A stretch of DNA of 64,000 nucleotides from Phorcus lineatus (lineage: Eukaryota > Mollusca > Gastropoda > Trochida > Trochidae): contig OV121097.1 in the NCBI GenBank assembly GCA_921293015.1, positions 34,721,929 to 34,785,928 of the forward strand. Direction: 5' to 3'. The notes below the pieces were generated by a model. It made no database searches and was not told where the DNA came from. It was given only the letters and a program-made list of their open reading frames with translations. Of this stretch, positions 50,001-59,980 are shown piece by piece (the stretch's first letter is position 1; every line of letters begins with the position of its first letter). The position numbers were made by a program, and so were the translations under genes.

Positions 50001-53000
50001 TAGGTTATGCATATGTTATGCATATGGTTTTGCATATGGTTACACTTTTGGTCAGCTAGATATTGTATTATTGAAGGGATCTTTAAAGTTTGATTCACTT
50101 CTGAGAAATATTTAAAGACCCTTCATTTTCAAAATCTTTTATTCTCTTAACAATACGTCCCTTTTGTTCCTTTTCATAATCTAAATGTTCATGCAATTTT
50201 CATAGTTGAGACCTCTTTGAGGTCGAGCCCTCTTAATTACCCTGTACTCAATTCTTAACCCTGAGATTTTGATAGTGGTCGTTAATCATTTTTATGACTT
50301 TATCAATTGTATCCTCAGCTTGATTTTGACCTCGGTTTGGTTGTTTTACTAAGTTTGCTTTTGCTTCATTCAATTGAGACTTTCAACTCTCGTAGTTTTT
50401 TTTCTGGAAGGTTTAGTTTAATGTTTGGAAGTTTATATTCTGTAAACCAAATTGGTTATGAATAATATCTACACATGCACGTTTTGAGTGCTTAAAGACT
50501 CAATTTCCCCTTTTTATCGTGGACAGTCGTTTAGTCTAACCTGTCTATTTCTATCAGATGGTACCAATGATGAAGACAGTACCATTGTACAAAATATTGG
50601 CAAGGCAAAAGTAAAGAAAACCACTTTTAAGATTAGTAGTGATGAAGCATTATCAATTGATGATAGTGATATATATCACACTTATATGGATCTTTGGGGA
50701 TCCACACAAGAAAGAAATAATTAACAAAATCAGGGTATTGATACAACTGAAAATCAAAATGCAACAAGATTGCGGATGGGAAATGACTTGGATTCTTGGA
50801 TGACTTGATTCAATTTTGAACCATTTAGCAATAGCGGATAATCTAAGAAATAAATTTTACATTCCTCTAGATTTAGAGTTGCCTGATAGTCACATGTCTA
50901 CCTATCAGGCTGCTTCGGGAGATGAATGACAATATAAACTACGACTTAATGAAAAACAACTTATATAGTTTATAGGCCAAAACGAAATATGAAATTAAGA
51001 ATATTGCACACAGACAAATTTGGCACGTGAAATCCATTCTTTTTTGTTATAGCCCAGTGATCGTATACTTGGTCATTGCATGGTACCAGTTTATAAAAGT
51101 GATACGGTTTGGAATAGCAGTATGAATGTACCTGAATCATTTTATAACGCTACAAGAAAACCTTTCATACGACTATTGGAGGAGTTACAAATTAACTTAA
51201 CAGTCAACATATACCTAATAATTATTTATGAGATAAGATGAAAAAACTAGTCATGATAAAGCGTCGTCCAATAACATATATGGTGATGAAAGATTAAAAT
51301 CTGACTTATATAAACTGACAAGTACGCTTTGTGGCTTGATCTACGAACAACCGATAACGACGGCTCTGGAAGAAGACTTATGGCAGTGAAGAAATGGCAA
51401 TTGTAATCACCAAAAGAAGTAAAAACCGCTGGAACAATACATATTTATTTACGGATGATCGAAGAATTATGGCAGTGAAGAAATGACAATTGTAATCACC
51501 AAAAGAAGGAAAAACCGCTGGAACAATTTATTTTCGGATGCTCGTTGAATATTGATGTTGAGAGGTTTGACTCTATTGCCTATTAACAGTGTTTTTTAAT
51601 AGTAATATGAGAAAATGCTGTAGGTATAAATGGGAACTTTGATTAACCGGTGAGCAAAGCATATTTTTAATATCACAAGGGAAAACTACGAAGTACATTT
51701 TGTGTTTTCGATCCCGTTGGTCGAGAACCCTATTTATCCCTAATTGTTGTCATTTAAATTTAAGTATTTTTATCAGAATTTATCTTAAACTCTAAATCTT
51801 ATTTTCTTAATAAAAAGTTGATCAGTCCGTGGCTTAACTTAAAAGGTGTTGGTTAAACCACGGTTAACAATAAAGGAGCAAAGGTCCAATCTGCACTAAT
51901 CGATATGCTCAGCATTAAGTCAAGTGACGAAGATTACCACAAGACAACCTTTGAAGAGGGATTAATAATAAACACACAAAAGGGAGCTTTCACACTGAAT
52001 AAGAAACCTAAAATGCCAAACAAAATATTTGAAAAACAAATCGTTATGAAACATTTTGGGCTGAGTTAACTAACACAATTTATACAGTGGAAGATAAAAC
52101 GTGTCTGGACTAAACGACACATTTTAGTGTAAGATTTAAATCCTATTAAGAAATAAAGTAGGTGGTTGTAATAAACATTTCAAACAAAATAAAACTAAAG
52201 ATAAAAAAAAACATGAAATTATTGAATTTGACCTGAATTTATAATCCACGACTCGACATAGCTGGTGACGTCAAAACCCTAATGTTGTTGATACCATTCG
52301 CCCTTGTTCCATAACGTCATTCAAAAACTATTCTTTATCTCCGATCTTTATCTAAACAATGCTAGAAGGCGTTTTATAGATTATTGGCCGTCTTAATCGA
52401 CTACGACGTTTTGCTTATTTAACATGTGAAAGCGTTTTTTTCTGAACAGCCATCATGCATAGATTAATCCTGCTATTGCCTACTACATATTGAATGAGAC
52501 TTTAGGATAGTTATATTAAAAGTTGCTCGTCATATTTTCGCAGATAACAATGAAACCACATTGATTGTTGGCTGTGTGAGCGGATTCATCATTCTCGTCT
52601 TTGGGTGTATCGTTGGCTTTCTTGTATTTCGATTGTAAGTTTTAGATACACTGATTGTATCATTAAGATTTATCGCCGCTAATGGCTGAAATATTGACCA
52701 AGCGGCGTTAAGCAATAACTCACTCACTCACTCATTAAGATTTAATAAAGTACAGTATACTATACAGCATAAGAATTTCCTCACAAAGAAATATAACTAA
52801 AACCATTTTATATTAAATTTATTTTTCACAATTGTCGTTTTTTTCGTATTCAGTTGTTAATGGAACACTTCTTCCTAAGTCTCTTATGTTGACCATGATT
52901 TATTTGAACACCTCTTTTCATTTTGTTAATGACTGAATTGTTTGCAGTGTTGAGATAATTCTTCCTTTTGCTCTCTCCTTGTTTTCAGGAGACGCAACAA

Positions 53001-53325
53001 CAAATCAAAATCCAAGACTGATACCCGGACAAGTCAATCTAGTGCTACGGAACAGGAGACACCGTTTGACGGACACACCACACCAGTTGTCCAGAACAAA
53101 GTATTCCACGTTACCAAGGAAGACGGAGGGCATACCCATTCAAAACTGACCTCGGAGTCGCAGGCGGTAAATGAATACGAGAGCGTGGATTGGATACATG
53201 GTAACAGGGACACACTGCATGCTAACACTTATTCTGATTTGGTCTTTGAGGGGCAGGCTGATAATGAATACGAGAAGATAGATCAGAAGAGAAAAAACAA
53301 ACGCTCTGACTACGAAAATTGTTAA
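31961..53325 (+). CDS. Gene B: paralogue of gene A, receptor-like protein with two IgGFc-binding-like domains and ITAM-like tail (6 coding exons)
   Basis: Coding exons are 31961-32012, 32465-33592, 39486-40661, 43691-43840, 52544-52634 and 52989-53325. They total 2934 nt (977 aa plus stop) with all GT-AG junctions and the same phases as gene A. The order is signal peptide, two IgGFc-binding-protein N-terminal-like domains (about 19-393 and 394-785), short Ser/Thr-rich stalk (786-835), transmembrane helix (about 841-864) then RRNNK, and tail (866-977). Differences from gene A are a stalk of 50 rather than 92 residues, the first tail tyrosine replaced (HTHSKL against HIYIDL), and a C-terminus ending DYENC. 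Tail motifs are Y929ESV, Y947SDL and Y960EKI, with Y974EN. Intron 4 is swollen to 8.7 kb by transposons, but splice sites and frame are intact, so the gene looks functional. Role inferred as for gene A. Confidence 0.88.
32013..32464 (+). other. Gene B intron 1 (452 bp)
   Basis: A compact intron ending TCTAATTACAG, with a short TATATATATATA run near 32270. It is probably closer to the ancestral length than the 5.6-kb intron of gene A. Confidence 0.78.
32465..33592 (+). CDS. Gene B exon 2: first IgGFc-binding-like domain
   Basis: This 1128-nt phase 1-1 exon (residues 18-393) opens G-SDYLIAVHERSSVRI. It shares with gene A exon 2 the blocks LGYDD/NxTxLIS, LGKNYVVSS, LVITAYK, INSTETIAVFSGTA, YTYTQLLPVELFSDEFVLAVDD and TLCRSVGNQKG. 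It is slightly longer than in gene A because of an acidic insertion (EEHDDLDIEIEEH) near the start. The donor is ACAG|GTAATG, and the frame stops four codons into the intron. Confidence 0.88.
34249..34590 (+). pseudogene. Mariner-like 5' fragment (TIR plus HTH region)
   Basis: TA then CGAGGGGAAGTCAATAAGTT resembles mariner-type terminal repeats. About 160 bp later a frame encodes LTKEGVNSTEIHKRMNEVYG, matching the N-terminal HTH of mariner/SETMAR-type transposases. The element breaks off near 34590. Confidence 0.5.
35210..35385 (-). repeat. tRNA-derived SINE head, minus strand
   Basis: In reverse, TTGTTCGAGTCCCCGGATG looks like a B-box, preceded by AGTGGACGGACTGCGACATG as an A-box-like region. 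The fold does not make a full tRNA. Confidence 0.45.
35720..38169. other. Gene B intron 2, unassigned part
   Basis: AT-rich with scattered homopolymers. No repeat family or exon recognised. Confidence 0.5.
38170..38620 (+). repeat. LINE 3' region, copy 1
   Basis: ATTCAATCTTATTATGTCAA, GCGGCGCAAATCCCTCAGCA, CCCAGTGGCCGGCTCGTGTA and AACATTGTCATTTTTGTACT all recur in reverse at 57385-57655, directly downstream of a LINE ORF end there. This copy carries about 150-180 bp extra between the last two blocks. Confidence 0.68.
39305..39485 (+). other. Open in-frame stretch ahead of gene B exon 3
   Basis: Sixty codons stay open in the frame of exon 3 and the base composition is more balanced than in the surrounding intron. 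It contains further acceptor-like AGs (TTTTCAG near 39389, ACTTTCAG near 39449). Gene A has no counterpart. Could be an alternative exon extension or a transposon scrap. Confidence 0.35.
39486..40661 (+). CDS. Gene B exon 3: second IgGFc-binding-like domain
   Basis: This 1176-nt phase 1-1 exon (residues 394-785) starts D-PSEAFIIVSTDGGSSSYM. It shares with gene A exon 3 the blocks YPYV.DY, LHLFLQ, LGKKYVIP.YDV, LATGNWTSSVEV, YSQLTPSEDFGKEYVLVVGS, YYINITCL, DVMVNGSLHF and CTILPPVE. The acceptor is TTTACAG|AT and the donor TTCAG|GTTTGC. The reading frame is also open for 60 codons upstream of the acceptor; homology with gene A starts only at the acceptor. Confidence 0.88.
41069..42568. repeat. 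Segment bounded by 88-bp identical direct repeats
   Basis: 41069-41156 and 42481-42568 appear identical (CCTGAATAAAAAGATGAAGA ... GGAGTGCGCATGCGT). Between them is AT-rich DNA with two roughly 190-bp imperfect copies (AATAAAATATATTCCT near 41612 and 41810). It could be a solo-ended element or a duplication. Confidence 0.7.
42820..43160 (-). repeat. Dispersed repeat, minus copy
   Basis: Reverse of the 23600-23960 repeat: CTCCATCGACCTGCCAAAAG, TCGAAATTTAGACCCCTGG, GGAACATTTTATTC and CACACATGGACGATATGTG order is kept. Confidence 0.5.
43691..43840 (+). CDS. Gene B exon 4: short Ser/Thr-rich stalk
   Basis: This 150-nt phase 1-1 exon (residues 786-835) encodes a polar stalk including DHTSTSTLGDHQLSSGVDLS and ending in acidic DNIDLDG. 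The donor GGAG|GTGAGG matches gene A's GAAG|GTGAGA. It is 42 residues shorter than gene A's stalk, consistent with gain or loss of repeat units. Confidence 0.82.
44060..44400 (-). pseudogene. Tc1-like transposase N-terminal fragment
   Basis: On the minus strand, AIGMLQTETTDGDVALAFGC and the following LTILRL resemble the HTH region of Tc1 transposases, followed by a decayed RPTQKLETTGYNAK linker. Only the DNA-binding part remains. Confidence 0.5.
46050..46995 (-). pseudogene. Tc1/mariner transposase relic, minus strand
   Basis: The N-terminal HTH (MVRRPSSVEDRGRVIGMLQS, then GVSLREVAKRL) is at 46792-46930 and the C-terminal catalytic part (MEWPAFSPDLAPIEHVWDVL and GRRVREN) at 46270-46376. Intervening frames are broken. 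The SPDLAPIEHVWD block includes a DDE-region motif. Confidence 0.8.
47299..48296 (+). pseudogene. Tc1/mariner transposase relic, plus strand
   Basis: The HTH region (LTAEERERAIGMGLVGTNKS) is at 47299-47400; then come VLFTDESKFNFF (near 47705), MVWGGG (near 47838), LLQQDNAPPHTA (near 47985) and SPDLSD in order, ending IRARGGHTRY at 48293. At least three frameshifts separate the parts. Full-length order but inactive. Confidence 0.82.
50051..50540. other. Polinton interior, unassigned
   Basis: Short GTTATGCATATG repeats (49985-50040) precede AT-rich sequence with possible minus-strand coding traces too broken to assign. Confidence 0.35.
50540..51550 (+). pseudogene. Polinton capsid-like gene relic
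   Basis: Short pieces RNKFYIPLDLELPDSHMSTY (near 50850), VYKSDTVWNSSMNVPESF (near 51090) and KYALWLDLRTTD (near 51325), then ETAG-like text, follow the order of the Polinton/adintovirus-type jelly-roll capsid protein. Stops and frameshifts interrupt it. The end is locally duplicated (51370-51435 and 51472-51535). Dead fossil. Confidence 0.55.
51830..52500. other. Intron 4 remainder, unassigned
   Basis: May include the Polinton end. No clear terminal repeat or gene was seen. Confidence 0.4.
52544..52634 (+). CDS. Gene B exon 5: transmembrane helix
   Basis: This 91-nt exon encodes TLIVGCVSGFIILVFGCIVG and FLVFR, one membrane span with a GxxxG motif. It has the same length and phases as gene A exon 5. 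The acceptor is TTCGCAG|AT and the donor TT|GTAAGT. Confidence 0.86.
52635..52988 (+). other. Gene B intron 5 (354 bp)
   Basis: It runs from GTAAGT to GTTTTCAG and carries a SINE-type tail at about 52665-52735 (AAGCGGCGTTAAGCAATAAC then CTCACTCACTCACTC). It is otherwise unremarkable. Confidence 0.78.
52665..52735 (+). repeat. SINE tail in gene B intron 5
   Basis: GCCGCTAATGGCTGAAATAT ... AAGCGGCGTTAAGCAATAAC followed by CTCACTCACTCACTC. Truncated copy of the SINE family. Confidence 0.7.
52989..53325 (+). CDS. Gene B exon 6: cytoplasmic tail
   Basis: The exon is 337 nt including TAA at 53323-53325. The tail opens RRNNKSKSKTDTRTSQ, has a divergent middle, then regains identity with gene A: NEYESVDWIHGN, TYSDLVFEGQADNEYEKI and SDYENC at the end. 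Two Cys residues in the gene (SDYENC and TM-proximal ones) differ from gene A, which ends in V. The acceptor TTTTCAG|G completes a Leu codon. Confidence 0.86.
53230..53280 (+). other. ITAM-like pair in gene B tail
   Basis: Y947-S-D-L, nine residues, Y960-E-K-I matches YxxL-x9-YxxI. The upstream Y929-E-S-V is retained, but its partner position is His916, so gene B keeps one of the two pairs seen in gene A. Y974-E-N at the C-terminus keeps the YxN pattern. Confidence 0.65.
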
Positions 53326-55080
53326 GATGTTGTCAGCAATCCTGAATTGAATTTTTTTTTAATCAGTTGTATAAAAAATTATATTTTAAGCTGTGTTCTT
53401 CTTGCATGCACAACCAAGGAAACCGTCCGCTTACTTTCAACAGAATTGTCCACAAAATTCTGTTGCCAGGGAAAGGCAACATTGGATAACCGCGACTCGC
53501 ACTTATTTTGTCAAGGAGTTTTTACAATATCATACACCATGCAACTGCATACTGGAAGTTTGTCCAGTTACTTGCCTATTTATTTTGCTTATTTAAATCA
53601 CACCGTTAACTGTAACATTTGTGGCAGCTCGTTGAAACCTCAGTCCTAATTTTTCATTATAAAATCTCTAATAAGTGATCAACAGCGTCAAGCATTAGTT
53701 ACGCAATTTATTTTATACTCATCCTTTAAACGAATAATACAATTTGTTCCATTTAGTCGATAATTGCAATTTTGACAGATTAATTTTTTTCAAAATCTGA
53801 TCGCTTCTGTCCATTTATTTTATGTTTTGTTCAAATGCACAAGGGGAATCCTTATTGTACCCCAATGGTTGGTATTTAAGTTTAAAATTCCTGAAACTCA
53901 GAGATTTAGTAACAGATAATTAATAACAGATATTGTCGACATTTAAAGCCAACTTGGACATTAATTTTGTAACATCTGCTTATGCTGTTTATCCTGTATT
54001 TGTATGGTGATTCTTGTGCTCTTGAGTGTATTAGACGAATGACAGTTAATCTTTAAGACATATTTTAGTTATATGACGTTATATAATTAAGGTAAATATT
54101 GGCAGGGTACAATTGGTATTTAAGAGGTTGAAAATGTTAACCATCTTACATAATCACTCTTGCGGATATGTTTGGCCCTTTCATCTGGGATAGTTGATTT
54201 GTTATATAAATGTATTAATAGGATTGATATCATATTTTATTGTATATTATAGTTATTGATGGGATAGGTATATCTGTATAATAATCATATGACAATAATA
54301 TTCAATATTCATATACATGTACTTTATGTAAGTACATTGTACGTTTTTGTATTTTTTGTGATTCTTTTCTGTCTTTCACTTCACCTAGATCTATAGGTGG
54401 ATGAACATATAACTAGAGGGAAGGTTATGCTTTTTTATCAACTATTTTATAGCATTGGTTTTTGCAGGTAATGCAATACTATCTCTATTGCAAGTTTCTG
54501 ATATGTTATAATATATTTGTTTTTTTTATATATATTCATGAAATCTTACTTTACATGTTTGCATATAAACCCTGTAAGAGTTTTCCTTGTTTTTTTTAGC
54601 TGAAAACAGTGTCACTTTGATATTTCGATAAGTAAAGATATAAGTGTGAGTGTAATTAAATAAAGCAATCGAAGGTGTATTTCTCTTAATACATGAATGA
54701 CCATGAAAGTCACAGTTTGGATTTTTACTCTTAGGTATGTTTTGTACATGACATTAATCCTCTACACCTATAGACATAAATGATCTGTTCTTTAGGATGT
54801 AAATCATTAACGAGTTTAATAAAAAATAATATTAAATTGAAGGAAGTTTAGTATTTTGTTTATTACTTGACCTCAGTAATGAACCTTTATTGCCGAAAGT
54901 GTAATGAACGAAACATTCCCGCGACTTGGTCACTATCGTGACGGCGGTGCTAACTTTGTGACGTCACAACCACATAATATTGTTACGTCATACGCACAGC
55001 TGTATTACACTAGGTTAATATCGTCGTCGTACAAATATTACACTGCGGGATCTTACACGGGCGAGTAATAAATTGTTTTA
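53326..55080. other. Gene B 3' flank / probable 3' UTR
   Basis: AT-rich. TTAAATAAAGC near 54658 includes AATAAA, a possible polyadenylation signal; the surrounding GTGAGTGTAATTAA is shared with 22170 after gene A. No tandem duplication of the C-terminus occurs here, unlike gene A. Confidence 0.45.
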
Positions 55081-55560
55081 TTTAAAGAGCCACTCCGTGA
55101 TTTTCATAACATATTATTTACCTTTGATACGAACCTAAATGACATATGTGGTGATATAAAATCAAAAACATCTGAACTTTTCATGTCCGAAAGACATATA
55201 TATGACAAATACTGGTTTTCCAAGAAAATCTAAAAACAGCCTTATAATTGCACAGAGGTGTAGATATCACGTCCAATATATACAGATATTAGTTATATAA
55301 CCAAACAAACACTATCAACTCCTAACTGCCCTCCTGGCTGTTTTAGGTAAGTCTCCAAAATTACGTTTGACTATTTTACGCGCGCCACTGTCCGGTTTTC
55401 GATCATAATTGCGACTTTCTACCTTCATATTGTCACTGTAAAAAACCCAATAAGCTTTAAAATGAGTTTTTTTGGTAACAGTCGATACTTCGCGATCAAA
55501 TGACACCATTGATTAAGTTTGGCATATATGACTCCAACAACTCACGGAGTGGCTCTTTAA
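55081..55560. mobile_element. TIR element, copy 2 (480 bp)
   Basis: Ends TTTAAAGAGCCACTCCGTGA and TCACGGAGTGGCTCTTTAA are inverted repeats. The interior matches the outer parts of 6022-8125 in reverse. No coding capacity; a MITE-like element. Confidence 0.82.
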
Positions 55561-56572
55561 TGTATACATTTATTTCCTCCTATATTTTGATTCAAATAGT
55601 ATTCATTGATCAGACGAGGGTCAGTAGACCGATTTTGATATGTGCATGTATGTAGTGGTATATAACCTTTTTTCACATATTATCATTATTATACTTTCTA
55701 ACACTGAGGCATATGGAATCCCTCTATCTGAAACGGTATCTTTCGATTAGATATTTCTGTTCGGCGAAAGAAGCCCAAGTTTTGTATTAAAAAATTAGTA
55801 CTATTGCAGCATCGACTGAGATAATATATATTTATGATATATATCAATTGTACGAGAGGCCCCGCAAGCAGTATGCGTACGTAGATGATATACTATATAT
55901 GTTTGGAACAGACTATAGCTTGATTCCCTATTGTTCCCCAGTTGGTCATGGCCCAGTGAATCTGAACTCTGAACAATAGATGTGGGACAAGTGAGGGGCC
56001 TCCTATATACTTACCTGTCGATCTACAGACCGAAAACCGTGTGAGAAATATCAACACTATTAATCCTAAAAAGATAGAAGAGTACAAAAGTTTATAACGA
56101 TATTTGAGAAACGTGCTCATCAAAATATGTTGGCAGCTCCTTTTTCTTTGGTTTGGATACATGCTAAGAACGACGAAATAAATATACAAAAATGCATTCC
56201 CCTTACTTCAGTTGTCGCTATTTCAAGTACTCTGACCTTGACCATGTTGCAGAGACTGTTGATATTAGAGCTACGGTCTAACCACTCACACACAGTCTGA
56301 ACCGTATCTACTCAGCTGAATCCCGAAGGTATTTTCACCAATTTGTGCTTATAAGTGCAGTAACAAGAAAAGCCTTTAAAAAGGCAAAGTTGGAGGCTCC
56401 CTAATTAGGCTAGAAAATACTGCGAAATATAGGGTACAAATAGGATAGGATTTGCATGACGGCAAATGAGTAGATTAAGGCCAACAAAAGAACAAAAGAC
56501 CTACACGTTATCCTCTTTTTAGAAAAGGTTACATAATCATTTGTTCATTGCATCAGATAAAATAGAATAGTG
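55561..56572. other. Intergenic, nothing recognised
   Basis: AT-rich DNA without an identifiable gene or repeat family. Confidence 0.5.
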
Positions 56573-57278
56573 ATGCAAATATGCTGTTATTGGTTGGAGG
56601 CCCATAGGCCTCCAACCATCTTAACAGCTGATATGTATCTCTACATTACACTTGGAATTTTCAAAGGAACTTTCAACCAATCATACTTAGCCTCTTTGTA
56701 TTTCGGCAATATCGTAAACCAATGAACACATCTGTATTAAATTTAGAACAACGTGACCATGTGGGTATTCCGAAATAATTGGCAACCTTAAATACGAAAA
56801 ACGATTGTTTTTGCAAATCTCAACGTGAAGATCAACCAGTGGTGTTTAAGAGTCAAAATGGCTGTACAATTCTTCATGAATGCACGTGAACTAAATTAGA
56901 CACATAGATTTCTCATGAAAGGTCAGAAACATCAGAAACAGAGATAGAGGTAGTGAAATACGCTTCAGACAATTCATCAATATATCTTGTCCTTGTAGAA
57001 TTGTAATAATTAAACTCTCAAGGATTGCAAGGACAAGATCTATTGACGAATTGTCTGAAGCGTATTTCACTACCTGTATCTCTGTCAGTTAGTGATATCA
57101 CACTACTTGACTCGCCTTTTCACATTCTCTACTTATTGACTCGTAGCTGCTTGTTTCTCGCGTGTACCGTTGTAAAGGAAGTTTCTTTTTACTAATATGG
57201 AATAGATGTTTCTGACCTTTCATGAGAAATCTATGTGTCTCCAACCAATAAGGATTTCGCTTGAAATGACATTTGCAT
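56573..57278. mobile_element. Foldback element with long inverted arms
   Basis: The outer ends ATGCAAAT...TTATTGGTTGGAGG are inverted at CTCCAACCAATAAGG...ATTTGCAT. Inside, 56898-56933 pairs with 57205-57240 (36 bp), and about 56941-56997 pairs with 57028-57087 (TAGTGAAATACGCTTCAGAC against GTCTGAAGCGTATTTCACTA). A small palindrome GGTTGGAGGCCCATAGGCCTC follows the left end. Confidence 0.8.
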
Positions 57279-57384
57279 AACTATATCTATGTAGTAACCG
57301 CTTACATTTATGATAAAAATTCAGACTGCACTGTGCATGATTTCCTGATTATACAGAAGAAAATAAAATAAAATAATTGTACAG

Positions 57385-58030
57385 TACAAAAATGACAATG
57401 TTGTTCATATATTAAGAAGAAGTACGCGAGCCGGCCACTGAAGGCCTATGAGAGACATAAAATCAATAAAATACATGATAAATTAATGACGCATAACAAT
57501 AAAAGATTAAAAAGTGACAATGTTTTTTTTAGAGATAAAACCTAGTGTATGCTAATGTATGCTGAGGGATTTGCGCCGCTTAAAAATTCGGAGGAGCAAT
57601 ACGGCTAATGATTTAGATTTAGTGCTTGACATAATAAGATTGAATTGGTCTACAATTGATAACTTTTGGAAGAGGGAAAGATGCTTTCAATATTATACCT
57701 AAGGTCAGAATAAGTTTCAAAAGACAGTAAAAAGTGTACCTCATTCTCTACTTGCTCTTTATGGCAAATTTTACCAAGTTCTATTTCTAATGGCAGCGTT
57801 CCACAACGCAGTTTACTAATAATACTCCTCTCAGAACGATCCAGGTTATATGTGACATAATTTTCTGTTTGCAACACATTCTTAAAACGGTATGTCCGCA
57901 ATTTGTTACCATGGATCAAACCTTTATCATTCCATAATTCAGCAAGCCAATTCTCATTGTCTAAGAGTAACAACCACTGTTTTGCAGTGGTAAATTCCAA
58001 TTTGAAATCAAATTGAAAACACAATTATAC
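57385..58030 (-). pseudogene. LINE ORF2 C-terminus plus 3' region, minus strand
   Basis: On the minus strand 57650-58024 encodes LWNDKGLI, SIISKLRCGTLPLEIELGK and ENEVHFLLSFETYSDLR, the usual tail block of non-LTR retrotransposon proteins (LxKLRxGxxxLxIExG...ExxxHFLxxC). The downstream 57385-57655 matches 38170-38620. The RT core is absent. Confidence 0.65.
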
Positions 58031-59849
58031 CAGGAAGTTCTAAAATTGCGTGACCATGCATTAATGATTGATACAATGTTACACTGCGACGTTTGTATAC
58101 GACGCCAGAATCTTAGTACTTCGATATTCTGTTTTGTCAGACAAGATGCCCAGCCCATTTCACCACGGACTGCTAGATTTGGGGTTTTACCACTAACACC
58201 CAAAAAAAAAACCTGCATGCACGGCAATACAATTGTATTAGCATGCTTAATGAATAAACTGAATTCTGTTCTTTGACATAGGTTTTTTAAATTTTAATTC
58301 ATAATTCGATTATGAGATAAAGGACAAAACGAGAAACGTATAGCTAAAATGAGCTATGTACAAATGTATGTGACCCGAATCAAATTGAAGATACACTTTT
58401 AAAGATGAATTTGCATGACATGTAATCAATACGAAATGAAAAGAATTTTGAAAATCACGTAACATTAACAATAACAGGTGCATCGCTTGTTCGATAGAGG
58501 TCACCTATAGCTTTTCATACACGTTAGAAATCATTTTGTCAAGCAAAGTATGCAATGTAGTTGCAAAGCTGTCGATGGGAGGCCGAGTTAAGTAGACGTT
58601 TTAGGAGATCAAACTAAAATGAATACATTTACTTAAAGGGTAAAAGAGGTAGCACGTTTTCAAAATATGTTTTAGTGGTCTCCCAAATTAAATGTTTAGA
58701 ATTGTTTCATGATCACAGCAAGCAGTTTTTATACGAATGTATCGTGATCGGTTAAGCTATGCGAACCCATTTCCTTACCTCAAATCATTTAAAAGGTGTT
58801 CACGCACAAATGGTCACCAGTGGTTTTTGCCTGATTCCTGATTATTTTCTTAACGAATACGAATGATTGGGATAAGCATTGATATGGTTTAACGCTCAGA
58901 AGATAATGAATTTTGTATACATAATGTTATTTGGAGAATTACTAAAAGTCCTTTAAAAACGTGCCGCTGACCTTTAATAGCATTGCAGGTTAACAGGTAA
59001 GTACTTACACTCAATGCAAGATTGCATCATGACACTGCATTCGTCTAAATCTTTATCGACACGGATGAGAGATGAATGGAGGGCGTGGTGAAGAACCATT
59101 GAATTTGGTTTGTAAAGAATTCCAAAGCAAAAGCCTACTTCGACACTCTTCGTCTGAAATGAGATAGATGTATATATGTTTTCATAGGATAAACATTTTG
59201 GGGAGGGTGTCATTACGTAAAAAAAGGAGTGCTTATCAAAGAAATTTATACTAAACTGAGATGTTTTAAATTTATGAAATTACATCAACAGATCATCGTT
59301 CTACATTCATTATATGCTTTATGAAAATGAACAAAATTCGATCGGGTATGTTGATGTGAAGTTTTTTTCCAAATATAAATGCTAGATTCCCGCCCAACCA
59401 AATATATATGTGGTTTTCATAATAGCTAGTCCTAAACAGCTTTGTGTTAACATTGGTATCATTTGAATTTGAATATATAGAGTTTTCATTTTAAAAGGTG
59501 CGAAAACTCCTCTTCTTATACACAAAAATATGTTCTATGCTGCCAAAGAGTTAAGCCAAAATTTTAATGTAATTAAACAAATTATAGAATATAATGGGTT
59601 TTTTTTATCAAATTCAATATTCTGTCTATTAAGTCTCTGCAATAGTAATTCATGCTGAGTATGTATCGTCTTAACATGTGTATTTATCGATTCAATCCGA
59701 GTACCAAAAGCCATTACCTCTTTGTTAAGTTTTATCTTTTTAGAGAAAAGTCACACCCATTCAAAAGTTTGACCTCTGTGTTACGAATACAGTCACCTGA
59801 CTTAATGAAAGGCTCCAAGAAACTACACAAATTGTATAATATTATCAAA
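58031..59849. other. Intergenic, nothing recognised
   Basis: AT-rich; the LINE may extend some way into the left side, but no further motif is clear. Confidence 0.45.
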
Positions 59850-59980
59850 TGGATGCCACTTCTTCTTTATTGTTGTTGTATAAACTTTATTTGGTATTGT
59901 GCAATGTACATGAAACCTGCTCACAGTGAAATAACATCAAGGATAGGCTTTTTCATCATTTTCTGTTTATGTATATATGC
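59850..59980 (+). promoter_or_regulatory. Leader-exon-like cassette, diverged copy 6
   Basis: GGATGCCACTTCTTC, TATTGTGCAATGTACAT, CACAGTGAAATAACATC and TCATCATTTTCTGTTT follow the cassette order, but ACTTCC is mutated and no good donor is present. Confidence 0.35.

Larger units (their letters stand above)
45060..50050 (+). pseudogene. Polinton/Maverick type-B DNA polymerase relic, split by Tc1 insertions
   Basis: Before the Tc1 block, 45060-45600 encodes short pieces like the polymerase N-terminal region (INFIKGS, YNALKGGSYI). After it, 49010-49120 gives YELDPAHCFTIPG, 49515-49600 gives the YTDTDS catalytic signature, and 49860-49980 gives HEMNSLRSEG and KDDGVNKYA, all in the order found in protein-primed polB genes of Polintons. 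Stops and frameshifts are frequent, and 2.7 kb of other transposons lies in the middle. It cannot make an active enzyme. Confidence 0.72.
43841..52543 (+). other. Gene B intron 4 (8.7 kb), transposon-filled
   Basis: It runs from GTGAGG to TATTTTCGCAG, against 392 bp in gene A. The bulk is a Tc1-like scrap (about 44060-44400) and a broken Polinton (about 45060-51550) with Tc1/mariner relics nested inside. 51830-52500 is AT-rich and unassigned. Confidence 0.8.

Noticed and set aside
55081-55560. Noncoding RNA gene or conserved enhancer
   Set aside because: Matching terminal inverted repeats and a second copy at 6.0-8.1 kb show it is a transposable element.
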